DNA of 6,391 nucleotides from Acetobacteraceae bacterium (GTDB lineage Bacteria; Pseudomonadota; Alphaproteobacteria; Acetobacterales; Acetobacteraceae): assembly GCA_025356735.1 (NCBI GenBank), contig JANXRT010000219.1, positions 1 through 6,391 of the forward strand, given 5' to 3'. This document shows positions 1 through 5,910 of the stretch, in pieces (position 1 is the first letter of the stretch; each line of letters opens with the position of its first letter). The position numbers and the translations under genes were made by a program. The notes under the pieces were generated by a model. It was not told the DNA's origin. It saw nothing but the letters and a program-made list of their open reading frames with translations, and did no database searches.

Positions 1-965
1 CGCTGGCCGGCCGGCGCCTGCTGGCCAGCATCCCGACGCTGCTGATCATCCTGGTCGGCATATTCCTGCTGCTCCAGCTCGCCCCCGGCGACACGGTGGA
101 CGCGCTGATGGCGCAGATGGGCGGCGGCGATGCGGCGATGAAGGCGCAGCTGCGCTCGTTCTATGGGCTGGACGCCACGGTCCCGGTCCAGCTCGGCCGC
201 TATTTGCTGCGGCTGGCCCGGTTCGACCTCGGCTTTTCGGCGATCTACGGCAAGCCGGCGGCGTCGGTGATCGCCGAGCGGCTGCCGGTCACGCTGCTGC
301 TGATGGCGTCCTCGCTGTCGTTCGCCTTCGCCGCCGGGATGGCGCTCGGCGTGGTCGCGGCGCGCCGGGTCAACCGCTGGCCGGACACGCTGATCTCGAC
401 GCTCGGGCTGATCTTCTACGCCACCCCCTCGTTCTGGTTCGGGCTGATGGGCATCGTGCTGTTCGCGGTCCAGCTCGGCTGGCTGCCGTCCGGCGGCTAT
501 GAGGAGATCGGCGCCGGGCGCTCGGGGCTGGCCCGCGCCGGCGACATCGCGCTGCACCTGTTGCTGCCGACGGCGACGCTCGCCTTGATCTATCTGGCGA
601 CCTACCTGCGCATCATGCGCGCCTCGATGCTGGAGGTGATGACCCAGGATTTCGTCCGCACCGCCCGCGCCAAGGGCCTCGGCGAGACCGGCGTGGTGGT
701 GCGCCACGCGCTGCGCAACGCGCTGCTGCCGATGGTGACGCTGCTCGGCCTGCAGGTCGGCGCCATGCTCGGCGGCTCGGTGGTGGTGGAAAGCGTCTTC
801 GCGCTGCCGGGCCTCGGTCGGCTGGCCTACGAGGCGGTGGTTCAGCGCGACCTCAACACCCTGCTCGGCATCGTCTTCGTCTCCGCGCTATTGGTCATCC
901 TAGCCAATTTCATGGTCGATCTGCTCTACGCGAGGCTCGATCCGCGCATCCAGGGCAGCGGATAG
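1..965 (+). CDS. DppB-like ABC importer permease (5' end outside window)
   Basis: This is an inner-membrane permease subunit of a peptide/nickel-type (Dpp/Opp) ABC importer. It pairs with the DppC-like permease just downstream to form the substrate channel. The reading frame is open to the left edge, and the first visible residues (LAGRRLLASIPTLLIILVGI) are the usual positively charged N-terminus and first membrane helix of DppB proteins. About 320 residues are visible, close to full family length, so only a few residues are missing. An in-frame GTG at 96 lies after this helix and is not the real start. After the helix come QLAPGD, a periplasmic stretch, and several hydrophobic segments. The EAA loop that contacts the ATPase is encoded at about 660-731 (RTARAKGLGE, then HALRNALLPM). 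The C-terminus has the common LDPRI ending. The specific substrate cannot be told. Confidence 0.93.
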   Translation, partial: LAGRRLLASIPTLLIILVGIFLLLQLAPGDTVDALMAQMGGGDAAMKAQLRSFYGLDATVPVQLGRYLLRLARFDLGFSAIYGKPAASVIAERLPVTLLLMASSLSFAFAAGMALGVVAARRVNRWPDTLISTLGLIFYATPSFWFGLMGIVLFAVQLGWLPSGGYEEIGAGRSGLARAGDIALHLLLPTATLALIYLATYLRIMRASMLEVMTQDFVRTARAKGLGETGVVVRHALRNALLPMVTLLGLQVGAMLGGSVVVESVFALPGLGRLAYEAVVQRDLNTLLGIVFVSALLVILANFMVDLLYARLDPRIQGSG

Positions 966-966
966 C

Positions 967-1800
967 GTGGAAGGTTTCCGCCGCTACCTGCGAAATCCCG
1001 CCGCCGTGGTCGGGCTGGTGCTGCTGATCGTCGTCGTGGCCGCCGCCCTGGCAGCACCGCTGGTCTATCCCGGCGATCCGCTTGGCCTCGCCGGCCGGCC
1101 GTTGCAGTGGCCCGGCGCCAACAGGCATTTCCCGCTCGGCACCGATCCGAGCGGGCGCGACATTGCGGCCCAGATCTTCCATGGCGCCCGCATCTCGCTG
1201 CTGATCGGCGTCATCGCCACCGCGATCTCGATCGCCATCGGCATCGGCATCGGCGCGCTCGCCGGCTACCACGGCGGCTGGGTCGATGACGCGCTGATGC
1301 GGCTGACCGAGGCGTTCCAGACCCTGCCCAACTTCCTGCTGCTGCTGGTGCTGGTCGCGGTGTTCGGCTCCGATATCGCCACCGTGATCCTGGCGATCGG
1401 CCTCGTCTCCTGGCCCGCCACCGCCCGGCTGACGCGCGCCGAGGTGCTGACGCTCCGCAACCGCGAGTTCGTCGAGGCCTGCCGCACCCTCGGCATGGGC
1501 GACATGCGCATCCTGTTCTTCGAGGTGCTGCCGAACGCGCTGCCGCCGGTGATCGTCTATGCCGGGGTGGTGATGGCGACCTCGATCCTGCTCGAAAGCG
1601 CGCTCGCCTTCCTCAATCTGTCCGACCCGAACGTCGCCTCCTGGGGCAACCTGATCGGCGCCGGCAAGGGCGTGCTGCGGGTCCAGTGGTACGTCTCCGC
1701 CATCCCCGGCTTCGCCATCCTGGTCGCCGTGCTGGCCGTGTCGCTGGTTGGCCAGGGGCTGAACGACGCGCTCAATCCGCGCCTGCGGGGCCGGGCTTGA
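967..1800 (+). CDS. DppC-like ABC importer permease
   Basis: This is the second inner-membrane permease of the peptide/nickel-type importer (277 aa, normal DppC length). The GTG start lies one base after the stop of the upstream permease. It gives a proper N-terminus: a short charged FRRYLRNP segment, then a membrane helix at residues 11-31. Family marks are the HFPLGTDPSGRD motif (residues 55-64), which precedes the permease core, the EAA loop at about residues 168-195 (EACRTLGMGD then VLPNALPPV), ASWGNLI near residue 225 and the C-terminal LNDALNPRLRGR. Helix residues about 88-100 are encoded partly by three CATCGG hexamers, giving an AIGIGIGALAG stretch. The stop TGA overlaps the TTG start of the ATPase, so translation is probably coupled. 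The substrate is unknown; DppC-type permeases serve peptides, nickel, glutathione, opines and other small molecules. Confidence 0.95.
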   Translation: MEGFRRYLRNPAAVVGLVLLIVVVAAALAAPLVYPGDPLGLAGRPLQWPGANRHFPLGTDPSGRDIAAQIFHGARISLLIGVIATAISIAIGIGIGALAGYHGGWVDDALMRLTEAFQTLPNFLLLLVLVAVFGSDIATVILAIGLVSWPATARLTRAEVLTLRNREFVEACRTLGMGDMRILFFEVLPNALPPVIVYAGVVMATSILLESALAFLNLSDPNVASWGNLIGAGKGVLRVQWYVSAIPGFAILVAVLAVSLVGQGLNDALNPRLRGRA

Positions 1801-3425
1801 CGCCACCCGCGCTGGAGATCGCCGGCCTCACGGTGGCGCTGCCGCCGGGCAGCGACCGCCTGTATGCGCTGCACGACGTATCCCTGACCCTCTCCGCCGG
1901 CGAGATGCTGTGCGTGGTCGGCGAAAGCGGCTCCGGCAAGTCGATGACCGCCGCCGCGGTGATGCGCCTGCTGCCGCCCGGCGTCGAGGGGGTCGCCGGC
2001 GCCATCCGGCTAGCCGGCCGTGACCTGCTCTCCTTGTCCGAGCCCGAGATGCGCCGGGTGCGCGGCGCCCAGATCGCCATGATCTTCCAGGAGCCGATGA
2101 CCGCGCTCAACCCGCTGCGCACCATCGGCGACCAGATCGGCGAGGGCTTCCGCATCCACACCGACCTCCCGCGCCCGGAAATCCGCAGCCGCACGCTGGC
2201 GCTGCTCGACGAGGTGCGCATCCCCGACCCGGCCGCCACCATCGATGCCTACCCGCACGCGCTGTCCGGCGGCCAGCGCCAGCGCGCGATGATCGCCATG
2301 GCGCTGGCGCTGCAACCCGCCGTGCTGATCGCCGACGAGCCGACCACCGCGCTCGACGTCACCACCCAGGCGCAAATCCTGGCGCTGATCCAGGATCTGC
2401 GGGCCAGGCGCGGCATGGCGGTGCTGTTCATCACCCATGATTTCGGCGTGGTGGCGCAGATCGCCGACCGCATCGCCGTGATGCAGGACGGCATCGTCGT
2501 CGAGCAGGGCCAGGCCGCCGACATCCTCGACAACCCGCAGCATCCCTATACGAAAATCCTTATCGCCGCCGTGCCGCCACTGGTCGCGGAATATCAGCCC
2601 AGCGCCGCGCCCGACACGCCAATACTGGTGCTGGAGGGCGTGTCGAAAACCTACGGCACGTCGAGAAGATTCCGCAAAGCCGGCCGGCTGGTCCGCGCCG
2701 TCGCCGATGTCAGCCTCACTCTCCCGCGCGGCAGCACGCTCGGCATCGTCGGCGAGAGCGGCTCCGGCAAATCGACCCTGGCGCGCTGCATCGTCCGGCT
2801 GCTGGATACCGACGCCGGCAGCATCCGGCTCGACGGCATCGACCTCACCCAGCTCTCCCGCCGCGCCATGCGCGACCAGGCGCCGCGCGTGCAGATGGTG
2901 TTCCAGGACCCCTACGCCTCGCTCAATCCGCGGCGCCGCGCCGGCGAGCTCGTGGCCCAGGGCCCGATGGTGCACGGCACCCCTCGCGCCGAGGCCATGG
3001 AGCAGGCGCGACAACTGTTCGTAAGCGTCGGACTGCCGCCCCAGTCGATGCAGCGCTTTCCGCACGAGTTCTCCGGCGGCCAGCGCCAGCGCATCGGCCT
3101 CGCCCGCGCCCTGGCGCTGCGGCCCGAGCTGCTGGTGGCCGACGAGGCGGTCTCGGCGCTCGACGTCTCCGTCCAGGCGCAGGTGCTGCAACTGTTAGCC
3201 GGGCTGCGTGAGAGCCTCGGCCTGTCGGTGCTGTTCATCACCCACGACCTGCGCGTGGCGGCCCGCATCTGCGACCGGATCGCCGTGATGCGCGACGGCG
3301 TCGTGGTCGAGCAGGGCACCGCCGCGCAGGTTTTTGGGGCGCCTTCGCATGATTATACGAAGGCTTTGTTGGCTTCGGTGCCGGGAAGGAAGCTTGGGGC
3401 GCCGCCCCAAACCCCGCCGGGGTAG
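1797..3425 (+). CDS. Tandem ABC ATPase of the importer (DppD-DppF fusion type)
   Basis: This cytoplasmic protein carries both nucleotide-binding domains that power the importer, in one chain of about 542 residues, as in GsiA and YejF. I chose TTG at 1797 because it overlaps the permease stop as TTGA and places ALEIAGLTV, the first ATPase strand, right at the N-terminus; GTG at 1833 would cut into that strand. Domain 1 has Walker A GESGSGKS (42-49), Q-loop Gln98, signature LSGGQ (156-160), Walker B VLIADE (176-181) and switch His214. Domain 2 has Walker A GESGSGKS (319-326), Q-loop Gln370, signature FSGGQ (425-429), Walker B LLVADE (445-450) and His483. Both halves carry the oligopeptide-transporter tail motif (HPYTKILIAAVP near 249-260; HDYTKALLASVP near 518-529). 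Domain 2 reads DEAVSALD where domain 1 has DEPTTALD. Both sites look catalytically intact. The last codons, about from residue 533, lie within a run of inverted repeats. Confidence 0.95.
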   Translation: MTPPALEIAGLTVALPPGSDRLYALHDVSLTLSAGEMLCVVGESGSGKSMTAAAVMRLLPPGVEGVAGAIRLAGRDLLSLSEPEMRRVRGAQIAMIFQEPMTALNPLRTIGDQIGEGFRIHTDLPRPEIRSRTLALLDEVRIPDPAATIDAYPHALSGGQRQRAMIAMALALQPAVLIADEPTTALDVTTQAQILALIQDLRARRGMAVLFITHDFGVVAQIADRIAVMQDGIVVEQGQAADILDNPQHPYTKILIAAVPPLVAEYQPSAAPDTPILVLEGVSKTYGTSRRFRKAGRLVRAVADVSLTLPRGSTLGIVGESGSGKSTLARCIVRLLDTDAGSIRLDGIDLTQLSRRAMRDQAPRVQMVFQDPYASLNPRRRAGELVAQGPMVHGTPRAEAMEQARQLFVSVGLPPQSMQRFPHEFSGGQRQRIGLARALALRPELLVADEAVSALDVSVQAQVLQLLAGLRESLGLSVLFITHDLRVAARICDRIAVMRDGVVVEQGTAAQVFGAPSHDYTKALLASVPGRKLGAPPQTPPG

Positions 3426-3439
3426 CGCCCCGGGGCGCT
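3394..3439. repeat. Three adjacent inverted repeats, probable bidirectional terminator or REP-like element
   Basis: Three perfect inverted repeats abut without gaps. TTGGGGC-GCC-GCCCCAA (3394-3410) is a 7-bp stem with a 3-base loop. ACCCC-GCC-GGGGT (3411-3423) is a 5-bp stem with a 3-base loop. AGCGCCCCGGGGCGCT (3424-3439) is a 16-base palindrome. The cluster covers the last ten codons and stop of the ATPase gene and ends 7 bp before the stop of the convergent flavoprotein gene. Its place between two converging 3' ends suggests transcript ending or 3'-end protection for both. There is no T-run on either strand, so it is not a textbook intrinsic terminator. A dispersed REP-type repeat is an alternative. 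Confidence 0.55.
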
Positions 3440-3446
3440 TCAGTGC

Positions 3447-4931
3447 CTACGGCAGGAAGAAGGGCGTTCCCTTCAGCTCCGGCTCGGCGAACGCTTCCAA
3501 CCGCGTTCGCATGTCCTCGAAGTCCTCGACGAACAGATGCGCCGCGATCGCGTGCGCCAGCCGCTCCGCCCCGGCCGAAACGCCGGGAATGTCCGACGCG
3601 ATGGCGCCCAGGCTGGCGAAGGCGGCATGGCTGAACAAATGCACCCGCGACAGGCCGGCCGGCGCGTCGGCATCGCGCCCGACAAGCTCGAAGCCGTCGC
3701 CAAGCCAGGGAAACCGGCCGATCTCGGGCCGTTCCAGGCCGGCCGGCGGGGTGTAGCGGTCAGCCCAGGTCGCGATCGCCGGCGCGAGGCCGCCAAGCTC
3801 GGGGATGGCGGCGACATCGACCGAAAAGCCGGTGCCGAGGATCAGGAACTCGGCAGTCGCTACGATCCCCGATCCGAGCGTCAGCGCGACACCTGTCCCG
3901 TCCGGCACCGCCGCCCGCACCGGCGTGCCGAGATGGATGCGAAAGCCGGGGTGGCGCAGCGTGCGCAGGATGCTCTCATGCGGCGGCGGCGACTGGACGT
4001 CGTCGAGATAGGCCAGCAGCCGCCATCTCGAAGCCGCCGGCAGGCTGGCCCAGCCCTCGAAAAAGCCGGGATTGGCCGAGCCGCGGCCCTTGTTGACCTG
4101 CGGCAGCGCGCTGCGCCGGGCATACATGTCGACCCGGCCGGCGCCGTGCTCCAGCGCCGTCGCCGCGTTGTCCCAGGCCGACGGACCGGCGCCGATCACC
4201 GCGACGGCCTTGCCGCAAAGCCGGCTAAAATCGATCTTATCCTCGCTGTGGGCGGCGCGGTCCGGCCGCAGGGAAGAATCAATCCCCGGCGGCAGGTGGG
4301 CGCCGCCGGCGCCGGGGCGGCCGGTCGCCAGCACCACGCGGCGGGCCAGAACTTCCGAACGGGTGCCGCCCTGGCGCAGCGACAAGGCCAGATGGCCGCC
4401 GCGCGGCACGATGCCCAGCATTTCGGTTGCGCTGCGCACCGGCAAGGCGAGGGCGCGGCGCACCCAGCCCAGATAGTCCTGCCAGTCGGCATTTTCGACC
4501 TTGTAGAGCGCGGACCAGGCAGTGGCGCCGAACCCCGCCTCGTACCAGGCGCGAAACGTCAGCGACGGCAGGCCGAGTGCCACGCCCGGCAGGTGCTTCG
4601 GGCTGCGCAGCGTCCGCATCCGGGCGTAGGTGATCCACGGACCCTCCTGCCCGTCGGCGGCCCGGTCGATCAGCACGATGTTGCGGATGCCCTTCAGCAT
4701 CAGCGCGGCCGCCGCGGCGATGCCGTACATGCCGGCGCCGATCACGGCGACTTCCAGCATCGGCGCGCCATCCGGCCCGGCCACCTTGGCGGGCCAGTTG
4801 GCGGGCGGCAGGCAAAGCAGGTCGAGGTCGCGGGCAAGCTGCCGCTCCAACGCCGCGAGGCCGGCCGGATCGGGCCTCGCACGGGCAAGAGAAGGGAATT
4901 GAAGGATCACGGGATCATCGATGTCGGCCAT
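3447..4931 (-). CDS. FAD/NAD(P)-binding flavoprotein, COG2072 (CzcO/flavin monooxygenase-like)
   Basis: This is a probable soluble flavin-dependent oxidoreductase or monooxygenase of about 494 residues. The FAD-binding fold starts at VAVIGAGMYG (61-70; Gly65, Gly67, Gly70), with the acidic strand end Asp89 in VLIDR. VVLATGRPG (199-207) is the ATG-type motif. A second dinucleotide fold, for NAD(P)H, is at VAVIGAGPSAWDNA (243-256), with Ala252 at the third Gly position. LILGTGF (363-369) is the late GTGF motif that closes the FAD site. Between the two folds, RPDRAAHSEDK (222-232) stands where flavin monooxygenases have FxGxxxHS; His228-Ser229 remain but Phe and Gly do not. SPKHLPG (110-116) and DRYTPPAGLE (391-400) fit my memory of a COG2072 subgroup. 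I chose the start at 4931 because the ALERQLARDLDLL region then sits near the N-terminus; the frame stays open upstream to 5207 but would overlap the divergent gene. The Shine-Dalgarno (TTTGGAC) is weak. The substrate is unknown. It converges with the importer operon and diverges from the VOC gene. Confidence 0.88.
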   Translation of the reverse strand: MADIDDPVILQFPSLARARPDPAGLAALERQLARDLDLLCLPPANWPAKVAGPDGAPMLEVAVIGAGMYGIAAAAALMLKGIRNIVLIDRAADGQEGPWITYARMRTLRSPKHLPGVALGLPSLTFRAWYEAGFGATAWSALYKVENADWQDYLGWVRRALALPVRSATEMLGIVPRGGHLALSLRQGGTRSEVLARRVVLATGRPGAGGAHLPPGIDSSLRPDRAAHSEDKIDFSRLCGKAVAVIGAGPSAWDNAATALEHGAGRVDMYARRSALPQVNKGRGSANPGFFEGWASLPAASRWRLLAYLDDVQSPPPHESILRTLRHPGFRIHLGTPVRAAVPDGTGVALTLGSGIVATAEFLILGTGFSVDVAAIPELGGLAPAIATWADRYTPPAGLERPEIGRFPWLGDGFELVGRDADAPAGLSRVHLFSHAAFASLGAIASDIPGVSAGAERLAHAIAAHLFVEDFEDMRTRLEAFAEPELKGTPFFLP

Positions 4932-4944
4932 GTCCAAAATCGTG

Positions 4945-4973
4945 GTTATCCGTGGCCGGATGGCAAGTCGCAA
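4945..4973 (-). promoter_or_regulatory. Candidate sigma-70-type promoter for the flavoprotein gene
   Basis: On the minus strand TTGCGA (4968-4973) and GATAAC (4945-4950) are separated by exactly 17 bases. They match the -35 and -10 consensus boxes at four of six positions each. The -10 box ends 13 bases before the chosen ATG at 4931, so the leader would be only a few bases long and would hold the weak ribosome site TTTGGAC only partly, or the message would be nearly leaderless. The match was found by eye and not scored against background. Confidence 0.3.
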
Positions 4974-5035
4974 ATGCGCGCGCCCGCGACATTGTCGGCG
5001 ATGGCCATGCATGTTAGCCGAGACAGGCCGCACAT

Positions 5036-5046
5036 CCTCCTGGAGG
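5036..5046 (+). promoter_or_regulatory. Strong ribosome binding site within a small inverted repeat (VOC gene)
   Basis: GGAGG at 5042-5046 lies six bases before the ATG at 5053, an ideal Shine-Dalgarno spacing, and it decides the start of the VOC gene over the upstream in-frame ATG at 4921. It is directly preceded by its own complement (CCTCC-T-GGAGG). A hairpin would need at least a three-base loop, leaving only four base pairs, so sequestration of the site would be weak. Confidence 0.6.
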
Positions 5047-5052
5047 CCGAAC

Positions 5053-5892
5053 ATGATCGATCTGCCGGCGCGCATCGACCACGTGGTGATCAATGTCCTC
5101 GACCGCCTCGACGAAGCGGCGGATACCTTCCGCCGGCTTGGCTTCGCGCTCACCCCGCGCGGCCACCACACGCTCGGATCGAGCAACAACCTCGCCATCC
5201 TCGGCACCGACTACCTGGAGCTGCTGGGCTTCGAGCCCGGCCGCGGCAACGCCAGGCCCGAGCTTTGGGCCAGCCCGCCGGGCCTTGGCGGGCTGGTGTT
5301 CAAACCCCCCGCCGATCGCGGCTTCGCCGCCCGGCTGCGCACGCTCGGCGTCTCGGCATCCGACCCGGTCGAATTCTCCCGCCCGGTGGCGCTGCCCGAG
5401 GGTCCGCGCGACGCCAGCTTCCGGGTGGTGAACATCGACGACGCGCACGCCGGCGGCCGCGTGTTCTTCTGCCATCACCACACCCCGGAGCTGGTCTGGC
5501 GCGGCGAATGGCAGCACCATCCCAACGGGGCAACCGGCATCGCCGAATTCACGATCAGCTGCGACGACCCGCAGGCGATCGCCGCCCCGTTCGTCCGGCT
5601 GTTCGGCGCCAGCGCGCAGCACCCGATCGCCGGCGGCCTCGTGCTAATGGCCGGCGACGCGCGGGTGCTGTTCCTGACCGCCGACGAGGTGGCCCTCCGC
5701 TATGGCCCGACCGCCCCGATGGCCCACGTCGGAAGACCAAGGATGGCGGCGCTCGGCCTGCGCGTCCGCGATACCGGCCAGGCCCACGCCGCACTCCGGG
5801 CCGGTGCCATCGAGGGCGTTTTCGAAGTCGAGAATCGCCTCGTCGTGCCGGCCGGCCAGGCCTGTGGCCTGGCGCTGTCATTCACCGCCTGA
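5053..5892 (+). CDS. VOC-superfamily (Glyoxalase_3-like) protein
   Basis: This is a 279-residue cytoplasmic protein of the vicinal oxygen chelate (glyoxalase/dioxygenase/bleomycin-resistance) superfamily. The first half resembles the Glyoxalase_3-like domain: IDHVVINVLDRLDEAADTF (8-26), LGFALTPRGHH (29-39), then SNNLAILGTDYLELLGFE (44-61). His10 and Glu56 sit where VOC modules usually place metal ligands. The second half has FFCHHHTPELVWRGEW (138-153), then GIAEFTISCDDP (162-173), which looks like the start of a second module. The C-terminal part (from about 230) has a third strand-helix unit, MAALGLRVRDTGQAHAALRAG. The start is set by the Shine-Dalgarno at 5042-5046 and by the domain beginning at residue 8. 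VOC proteins act as isomerases, ring-cleaving dioxygenases, epimerases or binding proteins, so the reaction cannot be assigned. It diverges from the flavoprotein gene and may act in the same pathway. It converges with the barrel-protein gene with 18 bp between stops. Confidence 0.85.
   Translation: MIDLPARIDHVVINVLDRLDEAADTFRRLGFALTPRGHHTLGSSNNLAILGTDYLELLGFEPGRGNARPELWASPPGLGGLVFKPPADRGFAARLRTLGVSASDPVEFSRPVALPEGPRDASFRVVNIDDAHAGGRVFFCHHHTPELVWRGEWQHHPNGATGIAEFTISCDDPQAIAAPFVRLFGASAQHPIAGGLVLMAGDARVLFLTADEVALRYGPTAPMAHVGRPRMAALGLRVRDTGQAHAALRAGAIEGVFEVENRLVVPAGQACGLALSFTA
5855..5873. terminator. Hairpin near the 3' end of the VOC gene, possible transcript-end signal
   Basis: GCCAGGCC-TGT-GGCCTGGC is a perfect 8-bp stem with a 3-base loop. 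It sits in the last twelve codons of the VOC gene, about 17 bp before its stop and close to the convergent stop of the barrel gene. No T-run follows on either strand, and the stem lies inside coding sequence, so its role is uncertain. The similar placement at the other convergent junction (3394-3439) is the main reason to list it. Confidence 0.25.
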
Positions 5893-5910
5893 TCCTGCCG
5901 GCCTGACCGA

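Larger units (their letters stand above)
4932..5052. promoter_or_regulatory. Divergent intergenic control region (flavoprotein / VOC gene)
   Basis: This 121-bp region separates the start codons of two divergent genes and must hold both promoters unless one is read from further upstream. It contains the palindrome CGACA-T-TGTCG (4987-4997), the short palindromes ATGGCCAT (5001-5008) and CATGCATG (5006-5013), and TGTCGGC close to the palindrome. Any of these could be an operator for a shared regulator, but short palindromes occur by chance in GC-rich DNA. No regulator gene is visible in the window. I see no convincing plus-strand promoter for the VOC gene: TTGTCG (4992-4997) is a possible -35 box, but no good -10 box follows at the right distance. 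Confidence 0.4.

Noticed and set aside
2..29. Inverted repeat GCTGGCC ... GGCCAGC at the left edge
   Set aside because: It lies inside the first membrane helix region of the DppB-like permease. It is short with a 14-base loop, and such pairs are frequent in GGCC-rich coding DNA.
1236..1253. Three tandem CATCGG hexamers as a possible phase-variable tract
   Set aside because: Changes in hexamer number would keep the reading frame. The tract is short and simply encodes a Gly/Ile-rich membrane helix.
910..1806. A 298-codon minus-strand open frame
   Set aside because: It is antisense to the DppC-like permease, with a low-complexity Gln/His/Gly/Asp-rich product typical of shadow frames.
2010..3191. 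A 393-codon minus-strand open frame
   Set aside because: It is antisense to the tandem ATPase, whose motifs are intact. The His/Gln/Asp/Gly-rich product has no domain I recognise.
4921..5052. Upstream ATG at 4921 as the VOC start
   Set aside because: It would overlap the flavoprotein start and add 44 residues of Arg/Cys-rich sequence. The ATG at 5053 has an ideal Shine-Dalgarno and begins the domain.
4932..5207. Longer N-terminus for the flavoprotein (open frame up to 5207)
   Set aside because: It would overlap the start of the VOC gene. The added residues are Arg/Ser-rich with no domain character, and they would read through the intergenic region.
3537..5906. A 789-codon open frame on the plus strand, the longest in the window
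   Set aside because: It runs antisense through the whole flavoprotein gene and in another frame through the VOC gene, both of which have clear family motifs. Its product is dominated by Arg, Ala, Gly and Pro with no recognisable domain, as expected for a shadow frame in GC-rich DNA.
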